From NCBI RefSeq assembly GCF_017377395.1, contig NZ_CP061800.1, forward strand, positions 2,604,001 to 2,668,000: a stretch of DNA of 64,000 nucleotides, read 5' to 3'. The translations under genes and the position numbers were made by a program. Positions within the stretch are counted from its first letter, which is position 1; each line of letters starts with the position of its first letter. The notes under the pieces are model-generated. The model worked only from the letters and a program-made list of their open reading frames with translations, was not told the DNA's origin and did not search any database. Shown one piece after another: positions 1 to 8,640 of this stretch. This stretch comes from Desulfonema magnum (GTDB taxonomy: Bacteria > Desulfobacterota > Desulfobacteria > Desulfobacterales > 4be13).

Positions 1-721
1 TTCTTTCGGCCAGACAATGGGCACCGCGGATGTCTGTTTCAGGAAGTACAATTAAAAATTCTTCTCCTCCGTATCTGGCCACCCAGTCAATTTTTTGTCT
101 GATCATTCCCTGGATGTATTGGACAAATTTTTTCAGGGTCTGGTCCCCGGCCTGATGTCCGTAGGTATCATTAACTTTTTTGAAATAATCAATATCACAC
201 AGAATAAGAGAAAGCGAGCGATTATATCGCCTCGCCCTTTGAATTTCCCGGGGTAAACGTTCGCTGATGGAGGAGCGATTGTAACATCCGGTGAGTGAAT
301 CTGTTATAGAAAGGAGTTTGATCTCTTCATATGCATGTCTGAGTTGCAAATGGGTTTTAACCCTTGCCAGTAATTCAGGGGGATTAAACGGTTTGCCAAT
401 ATAATCCACTCCGCCAGTTTCAAATCCTTTTACAATACTTTCCGTATCGGTTTTTGCTGTTAAAAAGATGACCGGAACATCTTTTGTTTTGGTATTCTGT
501 TTTAATATCTCACAGACCTTATATCCGTCCATTTCAGGCATGACTATGTCAAGGAGAATTAAATCAAAATCCACAGATTTCGTAAGTCCCAGAGCAGTTT
601 CACCATTTCTGGCAAAAAACATCTGATATCCTTCTTTTCTCAGGATATTCGCAACCATCTCTATATTTAGGGAAGCATCGTCAACAATCAGAATATTGTC
701 CTTTTTTGTATCATTGCTCAT
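1..721 (-). CDS. Response regulator with GGDEF diguanylate cyclase domain (3' end outside window)
   Basis: This gene starts at 721 and runs off the left edge; about 240 residues are visible. Residues 1-125 form a REC receiver domain with acidic D14/D15, phospho-acceptor D58 in 'LLDIVMPEMDG' and K110 in 'GKPF'. A GGDEF domain follows, with active-site motif GGEEF at residues 218-222. The protein should make c-di-GMP in the cytoplasm under control of a partner histidine kinase, which is not in the window. The inhibitory I-site, normally RxxD five residues before GGEEF, reads Q-K-I-D (209-212), so product inhibition may be weak. No output domain other than GGDEF is seen before the cut. The PleD-like REC-GGDEF architecture is certain; the signal is unknown. 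Confidence 0.9.
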   Translation of the reverse strand, partial: MSNDTKKDNILIVDDASLNIEMVANILRKEGYQMFFARNGETALGLTKSVDFDLILLDIVMPEMDGYKVCEILKQNTKTKDVPVIFLTAKTDTESIVKGFETGGVDYIGKPFNPPELLARVKTHLQLRHAYEEIKLLSITDSLTGCYNRSSISERLPREIQRARRYNRSLSLILCDIDYFKKVNDTYGHQAGDQTLKKFVQYIQGMIRQKIDWVARYGGEEFLIVLPETDIRGAHCLAER

Positions 722-757
722 TTATTGTTCTTTTTCGTTTTTTTTTGAGTATGTAAG

Positions 758-1015
758 TAAGTATCTGCACATAAATTTTTCAGGATTTTCTTTTATCCGG
801 AGTGCTGAAATTTCATTTCAGCACTCCGGATAAAAATACCGAAAAACTTTTGTCCACTCGATGTTTAAGTTTTTTTTGCCATTTTTTTGAAAGCAGGAAT
901 CCACAGATCTCGGAAGGGCCGCACTGCCTAAAACGGATTCCTGCTTTTGCAGGAATGGCAGGCTTTTTGTTCAAATCAGGCCAAAAAATCTGCTCATCGA
1001 GTGTAGAGGTACTTA
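758..1015. mobile_element. Composite MITE-like element (family A ends around a family B core)
   Basis: The outer ends are 'TAAGTATCTG' at 758 and 'AGGTACTTA' ending at 1015, matching ends seen at 14211-14360 and 52414-52614. Inside, from about 856 to 1002, lies a second element bounded by 'ACTCGATG' and 'CATCGAGT', which holds a palindromic 'ATTCCTGC..GCAGGAAT' core. A perfect hairpin 'TCCGGAGTGCTGAAAT' occupies about 797-834. No credible gene is present; a 72-residue reading frame over it is a by-product of the repeats. Confidence 0.6.
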
Positions 1016-1628
1016 TCTGAATTCATTTGATTTTGATATGTTTTCAAATTCAATTAAAAGTCAGATTATTATCATCTGAGTTGATCTTGAATAAATTTTT
1101 TGCATTTTAGCTATCTGTTTTTATGAATTCATAACTTAATTAAGGAACAACGCTGTTAATTATACTTGTTGTAATTCACATGCCCGAACAGTAGTCATTA
1201 TAATAATGATTATGAAATATATCAAAGGGGTTATACTCGGAAATGAAACACTTTCCAAAAAATGAATCCAATATCTTGACAATGAATATAAACTGATACA
1301 TCTATCAGATAAAAAGTCAAACTTTTTCTGTTTTCATACCGCATTATAAAAGATATAAGAATACTTATTTTAATTTTAGTTTCAAATACAAAGAGTTACA
1401 ATATTATCCTGCAATAATCATGGTATATTGCATAGCATTTTAATATAATATATCATAATCTTTTATTTTCAATATCCTTTCAGCCTGCTAAATGATTTGA
1501 CAAATTGTCTTACATGACACATCTGTTAAACTTTATTTGGCAAATGAATATTCTGTTTCGGACATTATTTGTGAAACAGAATACTAAATTTTTGAAATGT
1601 ATTGTTCTGCAATAACGTATCTTTTTAT

Positions 1629-1774
1629 TTAACAATGATTCGGACAGACTTTGAAAACTAAGATGGTACAGAAATGTAACCCTCTGAAAACAAAGGTTTT
1701 ATTTTTTTGATCTGAAAAAAACGTCAAGCCATATAAAATCAAGTATTTATAAAAAAATATCCGAATCATTGATT
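1629..1774. mobile_element. Family H MITE-like element (TTCGGACAG ends)
   Basis: The left end 'TTCGGACAGACTTTGAAAA' and the right end 'ATATCCGAATCATTGAT' are inverted and about 146 bp apart. The same structure and length recur at 40257-40404, and single ends recur near 9140 and 20520. The body is AT-rich and non-coding. It lies just upstream of a small gene at 1795. The surrounding 1016-1794 interval is very AT-rich and shows no other gene. Confidence 0.45.
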
Positions 1775-1794
1775 TAAAGCTTCTGAGGTTAAAA

Positions 1795-1974
1795 ATGGAT
1801 GAAAAGTCATTAAAAAACAAAGAGACAAATCCCCCTCCTGTAAAGGGAGTCATCACCGCCCGTAAATGCGAGTGCTGCGGACACCATGAAATAGGCATTA
1901 TCACAGACACAGAAGAATATATTCCGCTGAAGCCGGGAATGACTGTTCAGATAGTTGGGAATAATGATGAGTGA
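1795..1974 (+). CDS. Small cysteine-rich protein (59 aa), unknown function
   Basis: An ATG at 1795 follows a GAGG Shine-Dalgarno at about 1784-1788, and the frame runs to TGA at 1972-1974. The 59-residue product has a central 'KCECCGHHEIG' patch (C-x-C-C-G-H-H) that could bind a metal, followed by a short beta-rich tail ending '..PGMTVQIVGNNDE'. It has no signal peptide or membrane segment. I do not recognise a named family. Codon use and the ribosome site look genuine, and the gene stands alone between AT-rich spacers. It could be a small zinc- or iron-binding regulator, but that is only an inference from the cysteine/histidine cluster. Confidence 0.6.
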   Translation: MDEKSLKNKETNPPPVKGVITARKCECCGHHEIGIITDTEEYIPLKPGMTVQIVGNNDE

Positions 1975-2189
1975 TATCAGATCAGAGGTATTTCCGATCT
2001 GCTGATGTTATATTTCCCCGTACAACACCCTGTCTGCCTGCATCAGCGCAATTTATCGCAACCCGTTTGATTATTTGATTATTGACTAAGTGATCATTAG
2101 TAGGATATGGATATACAGATGGGTTCAGCCGCGTTTCGGTTTCAGTCCTGACAGTGATGCCAGGGCTTTTCAGAGTTGACCAATAGTTT

Positions 2190-2216
2190 CAGGGACAACT
2201 CACTAATATGTCCCTG
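2190..2216 (+). promoter_or_regulatory. Hairpin in the aspS leader
   Basis: An 8-bp perfect stem (CAGGGACA / TGTCCCTG) with an 11-nt loop lies about 80 nt before the aspS start. It is followed by an A-rich stretch rather than a clean T-run. It could be a weak terminator of upstream transcription or a leader structure. No T-box signature was found. The spacer 1975-2294 otherwise holds nothing recognisable. Confidence 0.35.
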
Positions 2217-2294
2217 CTGTTTAAAAAACATATACAATTTTTAACGAAATTTTAAATCATATTTGAAAAAATAATTTTGAAAGGAGTCAGTTCA

Positions 2295-4088
2295 TTGTCA
2301 GATATACTTGGAGAAATGAGGCGCACTCACCATTGTTGCGAGCTTGGAGCCGATGATATTGGTAAGGAAGTAACGCTCATGGGATGGGTACAGCGTCGGA
2401 GGGACCACGGCGGGGTCATATTTGTGGATTTGCGGGATCGGGAAGGTCTCACCCAGGTGGTTTTTGATCCCAAAGTACATGAAAAAGTACATGAAAAAGC
2501 GCATGTTATACGAAGCGAGTATGTGCTTGGTATCCGAGGAAAAGTGGAAAAAAGGCTGGAAGGGATGGCCAATCCCAAATTAAAGACCGGCGAAATAGAG
2601 GTGTTCGCGACAGAACTTAAAATTTTAAACACCGCGGTAACCCCTCCTTTTTTAATCGAAGACGGCGCGGAGATATCGGAAAATATCCGCCTGAAACACC
2701 GGCATCTTGACCTGCGCCGTCCCGGTCTTCAGAAGAATATGATTTTACGGCATAAAATCGGCGCTGCTGTTCGTCAGCACCTCAATGAAAAAGGATTTTT
2801 GGACATTGAAACACCAGTCCTGACCCGCAGCACTCCCGAAGGTGCCAGGGATTACCTTGTCCCCAGCCGGGTAAATCCGGGACAGTTTTATGCCCTGCCC
2901 CAGTCTCCCCAGATATTTAAGCAGCTTTTTATGATGTCCGGGTTTGACCGCTATTATCAGATTGTCCGGTGTTTCAGGGATGAAGACCTCCGGGCGGACC
3001 GCCAGCCGGAATTCACACAGATTGATATGGAAATGTCCTTTGTGGGGGAAGAAGACCTGATGAGTGTTTCCGAAGGCATGATGAAACATGTCTTCAAAGA
3101 GACGATGGGAAACGACATTCAGATTCCTTTTTTGCGCCTGCCTTATGATGAAGCCATTGACCGGTACGGTCTTGACAAACCTGACATTCGCTTTGGCCTG
3201 GAATTAAAGGATGTTTCTGATATTGTGAAAGGTTCGGGCTTCAAAGTCTTTTCCAGTGTTGTAAAAAAAGGAGGAATTGTCAAAGCCCTGAATGCAAAAG
3301 GATGTATCAGTCTTTCACGAAAAGAAATTGATGATCTGACAGCATTTGTGGCAATATATAAAGCCAAGGGTCTGGCATGGATAAAGGTCAAAGAAGATGC
3401 CTGGCAGTCTCCCATTGCAAAATTTTTCAGTGACGAGGAAAAACAGGCCCTGGCCGAGCGTATTGACATGGAACCCGGGGATCTTGTGTTTTTTGTTGCA
3501 GATTCCCCCAAAGTGACCAATGAAAGCCTCGGACATCTTCGGAACCATTTGGGAAAAAAGTTGGGGATGATAGATGAAAATGAATTCAAATTTGTGTGGA
3601 TAACGCGTTTTCCAATGTTTGAATATGATGAAAATGAAAAACGATATGAGGCATTGCATCATCCTTTTACATCACCTTTGGAAGAACACTATGAATTGCT
3701 GAAAAAAGATCCGCTGTCAGTCAAATCCCGGGCCTATGATCTTGTCCTGAACGGCTATGAAATCGGAGGCGGCAGTATCCGTATCCATCAGAAAGAATTG
3801 CAGGAAAAGATTTTTGAGACAATGAACATGGATCGGTCAGAGTATGAAGAAAAGTTCGGGTTCCTGCTTTCGGCGCTTGATTCGGGCGCGCCGCCTCACG
3901 GGGGAATTGCCTTTGGTTTTGACAGACTGGTCATGCTTCTTTGCGGGGAGCCGTCCATCCGTGATGTGATTGCGTTTCCAAAAACCCAGAAGGCAACCTG
4001 TCTGATGACCAATGCGCCGTCTGAAGCTGGCAAGGCCCAGTTGGATGAGCTTGCATTGAAAATCAGAAAGGTCAGGCTCGAGAGTTGA
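2295..4088 (+). CDS. aspS: Aspartyl-tRNA synthetase
   Basis: This is a class II aminoacyl-tRNA synthetase of 597 aa that charges tRNA-Asp in the cytoplasm. The N-terminal OB-fold anticodon-binding domain reads '[19 protein letters not shown]'. Class II motif 2 is '[19 protein letters not shown]' and motif 3 is '[14 protein letters not shown]'. A GAD insertion (about residues 285-410) marks the bacterial type. I chose the TTG start at 2295 because AAAGGAG at 2280-2286 sits eight bases upstream; an in-frame TTG at 2277 would leave no ribosome site. The length matches the family. It stands alone, followed by a GACCTCCGAGG hairpin repeat and then tRNA-Asn genes. Confidence 0.97.
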   Translation: MSDILGEMRRTHHCCELGADDIGKEVTLMGWVQRRRDHGGVIFVDLRDREGLTQVVFDPKVHEKVHEKAHVIRSEYVLGIRGKVEKRLEGMANPKLKTGEIEVFATELKILNTAVTPPFLIEDGAEISENIRLKHRHLDLRRPGLQKNMILRHKIGAAVRQHLNEKGFLDIETPVLTRSTPEGARDYLVPSRVNPGQFYALPQSPQIFKQLFMMSGFDRYYQIVRCFRDEDLRADRQPEFTQIDMEMSFVGEEDLMSVSEGMMKHVFKETMGNDIQIPFLRLPYDEAIDRYGLDKPDIRFGLELKDVSDIVKGSGFKVFSSVVKKGGIVKALNAKGCISLSRKEIDDLTAFVAIYKAKGLAWIKVKEDAWQSPIAKFFSDEEKQALAERIDMEPGDLVFFVADSPKVTNESLGHLRNHLGKKLGMIDENEFKFVWITRFPMFEYDENEKRYEALHHPFTSPLEEHYELLKKDPLSVKSRAYDLVLNGYEIGGGSIRIHQKELQEKIFETMNMDRSEYEEKFGFLLSALDSGAPPHGGIAFGFDRLVMLLCGEPSIRDVIAFPKTQKATCLMTNAPSEAGKAQLDELALKIRKVRLES

Positions 4089-4125
4089 AAGCGCAATCCT
4101 GAAGAAAACTACTCCCAGAAACTGT

Positions 4126-4162
4126 GAAAGACCTCCGAGGTCTTAAAAACCTCGGAGGTCTC
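4126..4162. repeat. Family C palindrome (GACCTCCGAGG hairpin)
   Basis: A perfect 11-bp inverted repeat, GACCTCCGAGG..CCTCGGAGGTC, lies just after aspS. Near-identical hairpins occur at 43366-43396 and 53402-53432, always between genes and often preceded by 'GAAAGAC'. There is no T-run, so terminator function is uncertain. The spacer 4163-4322 is AT-rich without other features apart from a short 'ACAATTT..AAATTGT' repeat. Confidence 0.6.
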
Positions 4163-4322
4163 ACATTATTATCATGTAGAACAATTTTTCAATTTGTCCG
4201 AAAAACAATTTGGAAAATTGTTTTATATCCGAAGAACCCATTGTAGTTATTGTTTATTTTATAAAATAAAAAAAAGAATTTCTGAATGGGTGAAAAAAAA
4301 ATAAAACCAGATGTTTTTTTTC

Positions 4323-4351
4323 TTGACATTTGGTTTTCTCTTCTTTATATA
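4323..4351 (+). promoter_or_regulatory. Sigma70-type promoter of tRNA-Asn
   Basis: TTGACA at 4323-4328 is followed after 17 bp by TATATA at 4346-4351, close to the bacterial consensus. The tRNA-Asn gene begins 23 bp further on. Confidence 0.7.
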
Positions 4352-4373
4352 AGTAGCTTCTTTTGCTGATTGA

Positions 4374-4449
<76 letters not shown>

Positions 4450-4459
4450 AAAATAATCG

Positions 4460-4489
4460 CCCGGGTCGTTAAGTGACCGGGATTTTTTT
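4460..4489 (+). terminator. Rho-independent terminator after tRNA-Asn 1
   Basis: A GC-rich stem CCCGG(G)TC..GACCGGG with a short loop is followed by a run of seven T. Confidence 0.8.
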
Positions 4490-4540
4490 ATTGTATGAGA
4501 ATTGCTTTTCTTTATATAAATAGTTTCTGTTGTTGATTGA

Positions 4541-4616
<76 letters not shown>

Positions 4617-4625
4617 AAAAATAAT

Positions 4626-4657
4626 AGCCCGGTCCGTTATTGGCCGGGCTTTTTTTA
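4626..4657 (+). terminator. Rho-independent terminator after tRNA-Asn 2
   Basis: The stem AGCCCGG..CCGGGCT is followed by seven T. The spacer 4658-4900 after it is AT-rich with no supported gene. Confidence 0.85.
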
Positions 4658-4904
4658 TTGCATGATGACTTATAAAAAATATTCAATAAATACAAGGAAC
4701 TCAGATAAGAAAAGGAAAAGGTTTCCGTTTTATCTGACTCTCCTTTGGTTGTTGTTCTTATGCGGAAAATTCTAAAATTATAACAATGTGTTAATAAAAT
4801 TTTCAATTTTTAATTTTCAATTCCTCAATTCCCGACATAAGCCTTCTTTATATTTTTTTCAGTTGACCGAATCAGTCAAAAACAGCTAAAAAGTACTTTA
4901 TGTG

Positions 4905-5365
4905 GAAATATCATATAAACGGCTATGATCTGCCGGTCACAACGAAACATGAAAGTGAAACCGGAATTTATCAGACATCAGATATCAAATATCACTTTCA
5001 TATAAACGGCCATGATCTGCCGGTCACAACGAACAATGAAAGTTTTGTAGTTTTTCCTAACACTTAACACTTAACACCTGACACTTTCATATAAACGGCC
5101 ATGATCTGCCGGTCACAACGAACAATGAAAGTTTTGTAGTTTTTCCTAGCACTTAGCTGGGCTGATGAAAATGTCACAAACCGGGCTGCCAATTGTGATC
5201 CCGTTTTTATTCCGCACATTTTTTATTACTTAAAAATCAGCCGCTTAAAAAAAACAGGGAACAGAAACGGGATCAGCTTTTTAAGAGCATCTGCAACATT
5301 TTCATCACCCCAGCACTTAGCACTTAACACTTAACACCTGACACTTTCATATAAATTCATAAGCA
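4905..5365. repeat. Family D repeat array (TTTCATATAAACGG units)
   Basis: Three units of about 46 bp begin near 4909, 4996 and 5085. Each starts 'TTTCATATAAACGG' (the first starts ATCAT), contains 'TGCCGGTCACAACGAA' and ends 'ATGAAAG', so the tips TTTCAT/ATGAAA are inverted. Units are separated by about 40 bp of 'AACACTTAACACCTGACAC'-type tandem words. A second array of the same family is at 18646-19010. It is not a CRISPR array, because the spacers are themselves repeats. A separate inserted element occupies 5156-5314. Confidence 0.6.
5156..5314. mobile_element. MITE-like element with 19-bp inverted ends and 5-bp target duplication
   Basis: The ends GCTGGGCTGATGAAAATG (5156) and the reverse complement of GCTGGGGTGATGAAAATG (ending 5314) match over 18 of 19 bases. 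The element is 159 bp and is flanked by ACTTA at 5151-5155 and 5315-5319. An internal 'GATCCCGTTT..AAACGGGATC' pair adds further symmetry. It holds no coding sequence. It has inserted into the family D array. Confidence 0.6.
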
Positions 5366-5495
5366 ACCTGAAAAGTCATCAGCATAAAAATTCACTGGAT
5401 TGCATCTTTGTTATCAGCTTCAATGCAGCGTGTTGCAAAAATTCCGATTCCGGAATTTAAAAAAGCTGCTTCCGTTTAACACAGGAGAATTTTTC

Positions 5496-5915
5496 ATGTC
5501 AGTCCTCAAAAAGACCTTCCATATCAATAAAAAAGATTTCATTCATGCAGGGGAAGCCTCCATAAAAATAAAAAACCTGCTGAAGTCATTAAACACTGAT
5601 CCGAAACTGATCCGTCGCGTTGCTGTGTGCGGTTACGAAGGGGAAATGAACGTGGTGATGCACGGAGGGGAAGGATTTCTGAACATCCAAATCAACACAG
5701 GCAAGATACTCCTTAACATTTCCGACGACGGCCCGGGAATTGAGGATATTGAACGGGCCATGGAAAAAGGGTTTTCCACTGCCTTGGACAAATACCGGGA
5801 GATGGGTTTTGGCGCGGGAATGGGCCTTCCAAACATGAAAGAAAATTCGGATCATTTTACCATTGAGTCAGAAAAAAACAGAGGGACACGGGTCGGGATG
5901 GTTTTTTTCAGATAA
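5496..5915 (+). CDS. RsbW-like ATP-binding protein (anti-sigma/serine kinase type HATPase)
   Basis: The start is ATG 5496, with AGGAG at 5482-5487. The 139-residue GHKL ATPase has N-box residues in 'GYEGEMNVVMHG', a G1 motif 'ISDDGPGIEDIERAM' and a G2-like 'GFGAGMGLPNMK'. The family includes the serine kinases RsbW and SpoIIAB that act on anti-sigma antagonists. It is the first gene of an operon-like run (5.5-14.1 kb) whose other members are an [FeFe]-hydrogenase-like protein, DRTGG, PHP, a second HATPase and formate dehydrogenase; the same gene set occurs next to hydrogenases and formate dehydrogenases in other anaerobes. Its substrate here is unknown. Confidence 0.85.
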   Translation: MSVLKKTFHINKKDFIHAGEASIKIKNLLKSLNTDPKLIRRVAVCGYEGEMNVVMHGGEGFLNIQINTGKILLNISDDGPGIEDIERAMEKGFSTALDKYREMGFGAGMGLPNMKENSDHFTIESEKNRGTRVGMVFFR

Positions 5916-6024
5916 AATTGGAAACTTGAAACTGGAGATTTGAAACTCGGAACAGTCACATATGCATATATGGAAATCCGTAAGCCCTCCGGATTTCCAG
6001 TTTCCAGTTACAGAGGAGAATAAG

Positions 6025-7311
6025 ATGAAACAGCATTCTTCTTATGTTTATTTTGATGAAGCAGTCTGCACAGGCTGTGCCTTCAGTGTCAAGGCATGTC
6101 CCACGCGGGCCATTCGGGTAAGGAATGGCAGACCCTTAATCATGGACGGCAAATGTATCGGATGTGGAGAATGTATCCGTGTCTGTCCCACCGGAGCGAT
6201 GAAAGCAGTGACCTCAGGTTCTGAGCCTCTTCAGAAAGATCGGATTTCTGTTGCGCTTGTGTCGCCTGTTCTCTACTCACAATTTTTCGGAGTTCCTCCG
6301 GGAGATGTGCTTCAGGCACTCAGGCAAATGGGATTCTGTCATGCTGTTGATATGTCATATTTCCTTGAAATGTTTCAGTGCGCGGCAGAGGAATTTATCG
6401 TAAGAAACAGGAAAGACGAAAAATTCCCCTGGCCCCTTATCTCCCCTGTCTGCCCTGTGGTGGTCAGACTTATCGCGCTTCAGTTTCCAAGCCTTCTGTC
6501 CCATATCCTGCCTATCATGAGACCCGTCGCGCTCATGGCTCGGGAAGTCAATCGGCAGCTTATCCGGAAATATGGAAAAGAAGAATCTGTCACACTGTAC
6601 TATATCAATCCCTGCCCCACCCGGATGGATGCTGATCGCATTGCTTTTCATCATGAACGGCCCTATATTGATAAGACACTGGGAATTAACGAAGTTTACG
6701 CTGATCTGACACGGGAGTTGAAAAAAATCAGAAAACCGGCCAAGCCTGATATGTTAGATTACGGTCCCACTGAGAATAGTCTGATATGGGGACTGTCCGG
6801 TGGGGAGATTTTAGACATGCACTTAGATCGAACCCTGGCCGTATCAGGATTGAAAGAAACAATTGCCTATCTTGAAAAGATTGAAATGGGTTTATTTCAG
6901 GATATTGAATATATCGAGTTCAGAACCTGTCCTGAAGGATGCGTGGGGGGAACACTCATTGCCATAGACAAGTATCTGGCTAAAAATACCATTAAAAAGG
7001 CATCCCGAAAATGTGGTTTTAAACGGCGTGTGTCCGCTGACAATATCCATCGGCTTTATGAGAAAGGATGGTTTTCTGCAAAATCGAGCCTCGCCAAAAC
7101 AGCCTGTCTGTTCAGCATTCAGGAAGAACCGCTGTCCATTGAGGAACTGATGGAAATAGATAATATTTTGGAACGTATTCACGGAATGGACTGCTCCGCG
7201 TGCGGTGCCCCGGATTGCAGAACATTTGCAGAAGATGTGGTCAGGGGGGAAGCTTCGCTGGATGATTGTGTTGTACTTCGTGCCCGTGGAAAATCAGCAG
7301 AAAAAATATGA
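6025..7311 (+). CDS. [FeFe]-hydrogenase-like Fe-S protein (HsfB/group C-like sensory type)
   Basis: The start is ATG 6025 after GAGGAG (6013-6018); the product is 428 aa. The N-terminal two-cluster ferredoxin has Cys at 15, 18 and 25 (position 21, normally Cys, is Ser) and a complete second set at 44, 47, 50 and 54. The middle is a hydrogenase large-subunit domain with diverged H-cluster motifs 'SPVCPVVVRL', 'NPCPTRMDA' and 'RTCPEGCVGG'. The C-terminus carries an FeS domain 'CSACGAPDCRTFAEDVV...C' like that of RnfB/CODH proteins. Such proteins sit in signalling clusters and are thought to sense redox state or H2 rather than evolve it. Its neighbours (HATPase, DRTGG, PHP) fit that role. Confidence 0.85.
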   Translation: MKQHSSYVYFDEAVCTGCAFSVKACPTRAIRVRNGRPLIMDGKCIGCGECIRVCPTGAMKAVTSGSEPLQKDRISVALVSPVLYSQFFGVPPGDVLQALRQMGFCHAVDMSYFLEMFQCAAEEFIVRNRKDEKFPWPLISPVCPVVVRLIALQFPSLLSHILPIMRPVALMAREVNRQLIRKYGKEESVTLYYINPCPTRMDADRIAFHHERPYIDKTLGINEVYADLTRELKKIRKPAKPDMLDYGPTENSLIWGLSGGEILDMHLDRTLAVSGLKETIAYLEKIEMGLFQDIEYIEFRTCPEGCVGGTLIAIDKYLAKNTIKKASRKCGFKRRVSADNIHRLYEKGWFSAKSSLAKTACLFSIQEEPLSIEELMEIDNILERIHGMDCSACGAPDCRTFAEDVVRGEASLDDCVVLRARGKSAEKI

Positions 7312-7344
7312 AATACACAAAAAATGGGAAAGGAATTTCAGGTT

Positions 7345-7683
7345 ATGATCGTAAAAGAACTGACAGATCAGTTGGAATTACAGATAGCTGCCGGTGAAAA
7401 AGGCCTTAGCCGCGAAGTTCTGGACGGCTATTGCGGGGACCTGCTGAGTGATGTCATGGGCAGAGCGCCGGAGGGATGTATCTGGCTGACAGTACAGGGA
7501 CATCAGAACATTCTGGCCATCGCGGTGTTACGGGAAATGGCAGCCATAATCATCGTGGGAGGACATACTCCGGACGAAGACACACGACAAAAAGCAGATG
7601 AGGAAGGCATCCCCATTCTCCTGTGGCCCAAGTCGGCATTTGAGCTGGCCGGGCGTTTGTGGGCTATTATCGGTAAGAAATAA
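7345..7683 (+). CDS. DRTGG domain protein
   Basis: This 112-residue stand-alone DRTGG-type domain contains 'DLLSDVMGRAPEGCIWLTVQ', 'ILAIAVLREMAAIIIVGG' and 'EEGIPILLWPKSAFELAGRL', typical of the domain found beside CBS domains and in phosphotransacetylase. I preferred ATG 7345 because family members begin at 'MxVKELxxxLxLxVxAGE' and GGAAAGG lies 11 bases upstream; an in-frame ATG at 7324 is the alternative. It follows the hydrogenase-like gene by 33 bp. The function is unknown and may be ligand binding. The spacer to the next gene is a tandem 'GGATAAT' run. Confidence 0.85.
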   Translation: MIVKELTDQLELQIAAGEKGLSREVLDGYCGDLLSDVMGRAPEGCIWLTVQGHQNILAIAVLREMAAIIIVGGHTPDEDTRQKADEEGIPILLWPKSAFELAGRLWAIIGKK

Positions 7684-7738
7684 TTAATGGATAATGGATA
7701 ATGGATAATGGATAATTCTCAATTATGAATTATGAATT

Positions 7739-8479
7739 ATGAATTATTATAAAGCAGATATGCACATTCATACTTGTCTTTCTCCCTGTGCTGAGTGGGA
7801 GATGAGTCCCAGAGGAGTGGTTGAAAGGAGCCGTAAAAAACAGCTTGATATCATTGCTATCTGTGATCACAATTCAATGGAAAATGCCGAGGCCGCGATG
7901 CGGGTGGGAAAAGACATCGGTGTAAACGTCCTGCCGGGAATGGAAATATGCTCTAAAGAAGAGGTCCATATTCTGGCGATTTTTGAAAATTCGAACCTGG
8001 CGCGAGACATGCAGGAATATGTATATGCTCATCTTCCGGGGGAAAATCAGCCCGAATTTTTCGGCTCACAGGTGGTCGCCAATGAAAATGATGAGGTTTT
8101 AGCTGAAAATCAGAGACTTCTGATCGGGGCGACCACGCTGGGGGTCCGTGAGATTGTGGAACACACGCATTTGCTGGGGGGGTTGAGCATTGCTTCCCAT
8201 GTGGACCGGCCAGCTTTTGGGATGATCAGCCAGCTCGGGTTTATTCCGCCGGATCTGCCGCTTGACGGCGTTGAGGTTTCATATCGCATGTCTCCCAAAG
8301 AAGCCCGGAAAAAGATACCTGGTATAAGAGACCTCCCTTGTGTGACCTCTTCTGATGCCCATTACCCGGATGACATCGGAAAGGCAATGACTGTTTTTAT
8401 GATGAATGCCGCCAGTTTTAAGGAAATTCGTCTTGCTTTAAAGGGGGATGGCGGAAGGGGGATATTGTCTGCTGGATAA
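7739..8479 (+). CDS. PHP domain metal-dependent phosphoesterase
   Basis: This 246-residue PHP protein carries the metal-binding motifs 'DMHIHTCLSPC' at the N-terminus, 'ICDHNSMEN', 'GMEICSKEEVHILAIF' and, near the end, 'SSDAHYPDDIG'. The family hydrolyses phosphoesters in the cytoplasm. In hydrogenase/formate dehydrogenase sensory clusters it accompanies an RsbW-like kinase and so may act as the opposing phosphatase, which is an inference. ATG 7739 lies inside a tandem ATGAATT repeat, so several ATGs in other frames precede it. No strong ribosome site is visible. The length is normal. Confidence 0.85.
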   Translation: MNYYKADMHIHTCLSPCAEWEMSPRGVVERSRKKQLDIIAICDHNSMENAEAAMRVGKDIGVNVLPGMEICSKEEVHILAIFENSNLARDMQEYVYAHLPGENQPEFFGSQVVANENDEVLAENQRLLIGATTLGVREIVEHTHLLGGLSIASHVDRPAFGMISQLGFIPPDLPLDGVEVSYRMSPKEARKKIPGIRDLPCVTSSDAHYPDDIGKAMTVFMMNAASFKEIRLALKGDGGRGILSAG

Positions 8480-8496
8480 GCAGCAGACAAAAAATT

Positions 8497-8640
8497 TACA
8501 CACATCCTCGTTCCCACGCTTCGCGTCACTGGCATTAAGTTAAGCTTCCGGAGTGCGAAAATTATTTTTCGCATCCCCGCCAAAAACTGTTTTTGCCACT
8601 TGGGATAATCCTTAACTTAATGACAGTGACGCTTCGCGTC
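8497..8640. repeat. Family F palindromic repeat (GTTCCCACGC...TTCCGGAGTGCG)
   Basis: This holds 'CTCGTTCCCACGCTTCGCG', 'CATTAAGTTAAGCTTCCGG' and the near-palindrome 'GCGAAAATTATTTTTCGC', then the inverted partners 'CTTAACTTAATGACAGTGAC' and 'GCTTCGCGT'. The same element is present in the other orientation at about 45030-45180, and its core hairpin recurs at 19112-19141. The interval 8480-8772 contains no gene. Confidence 0.55.
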
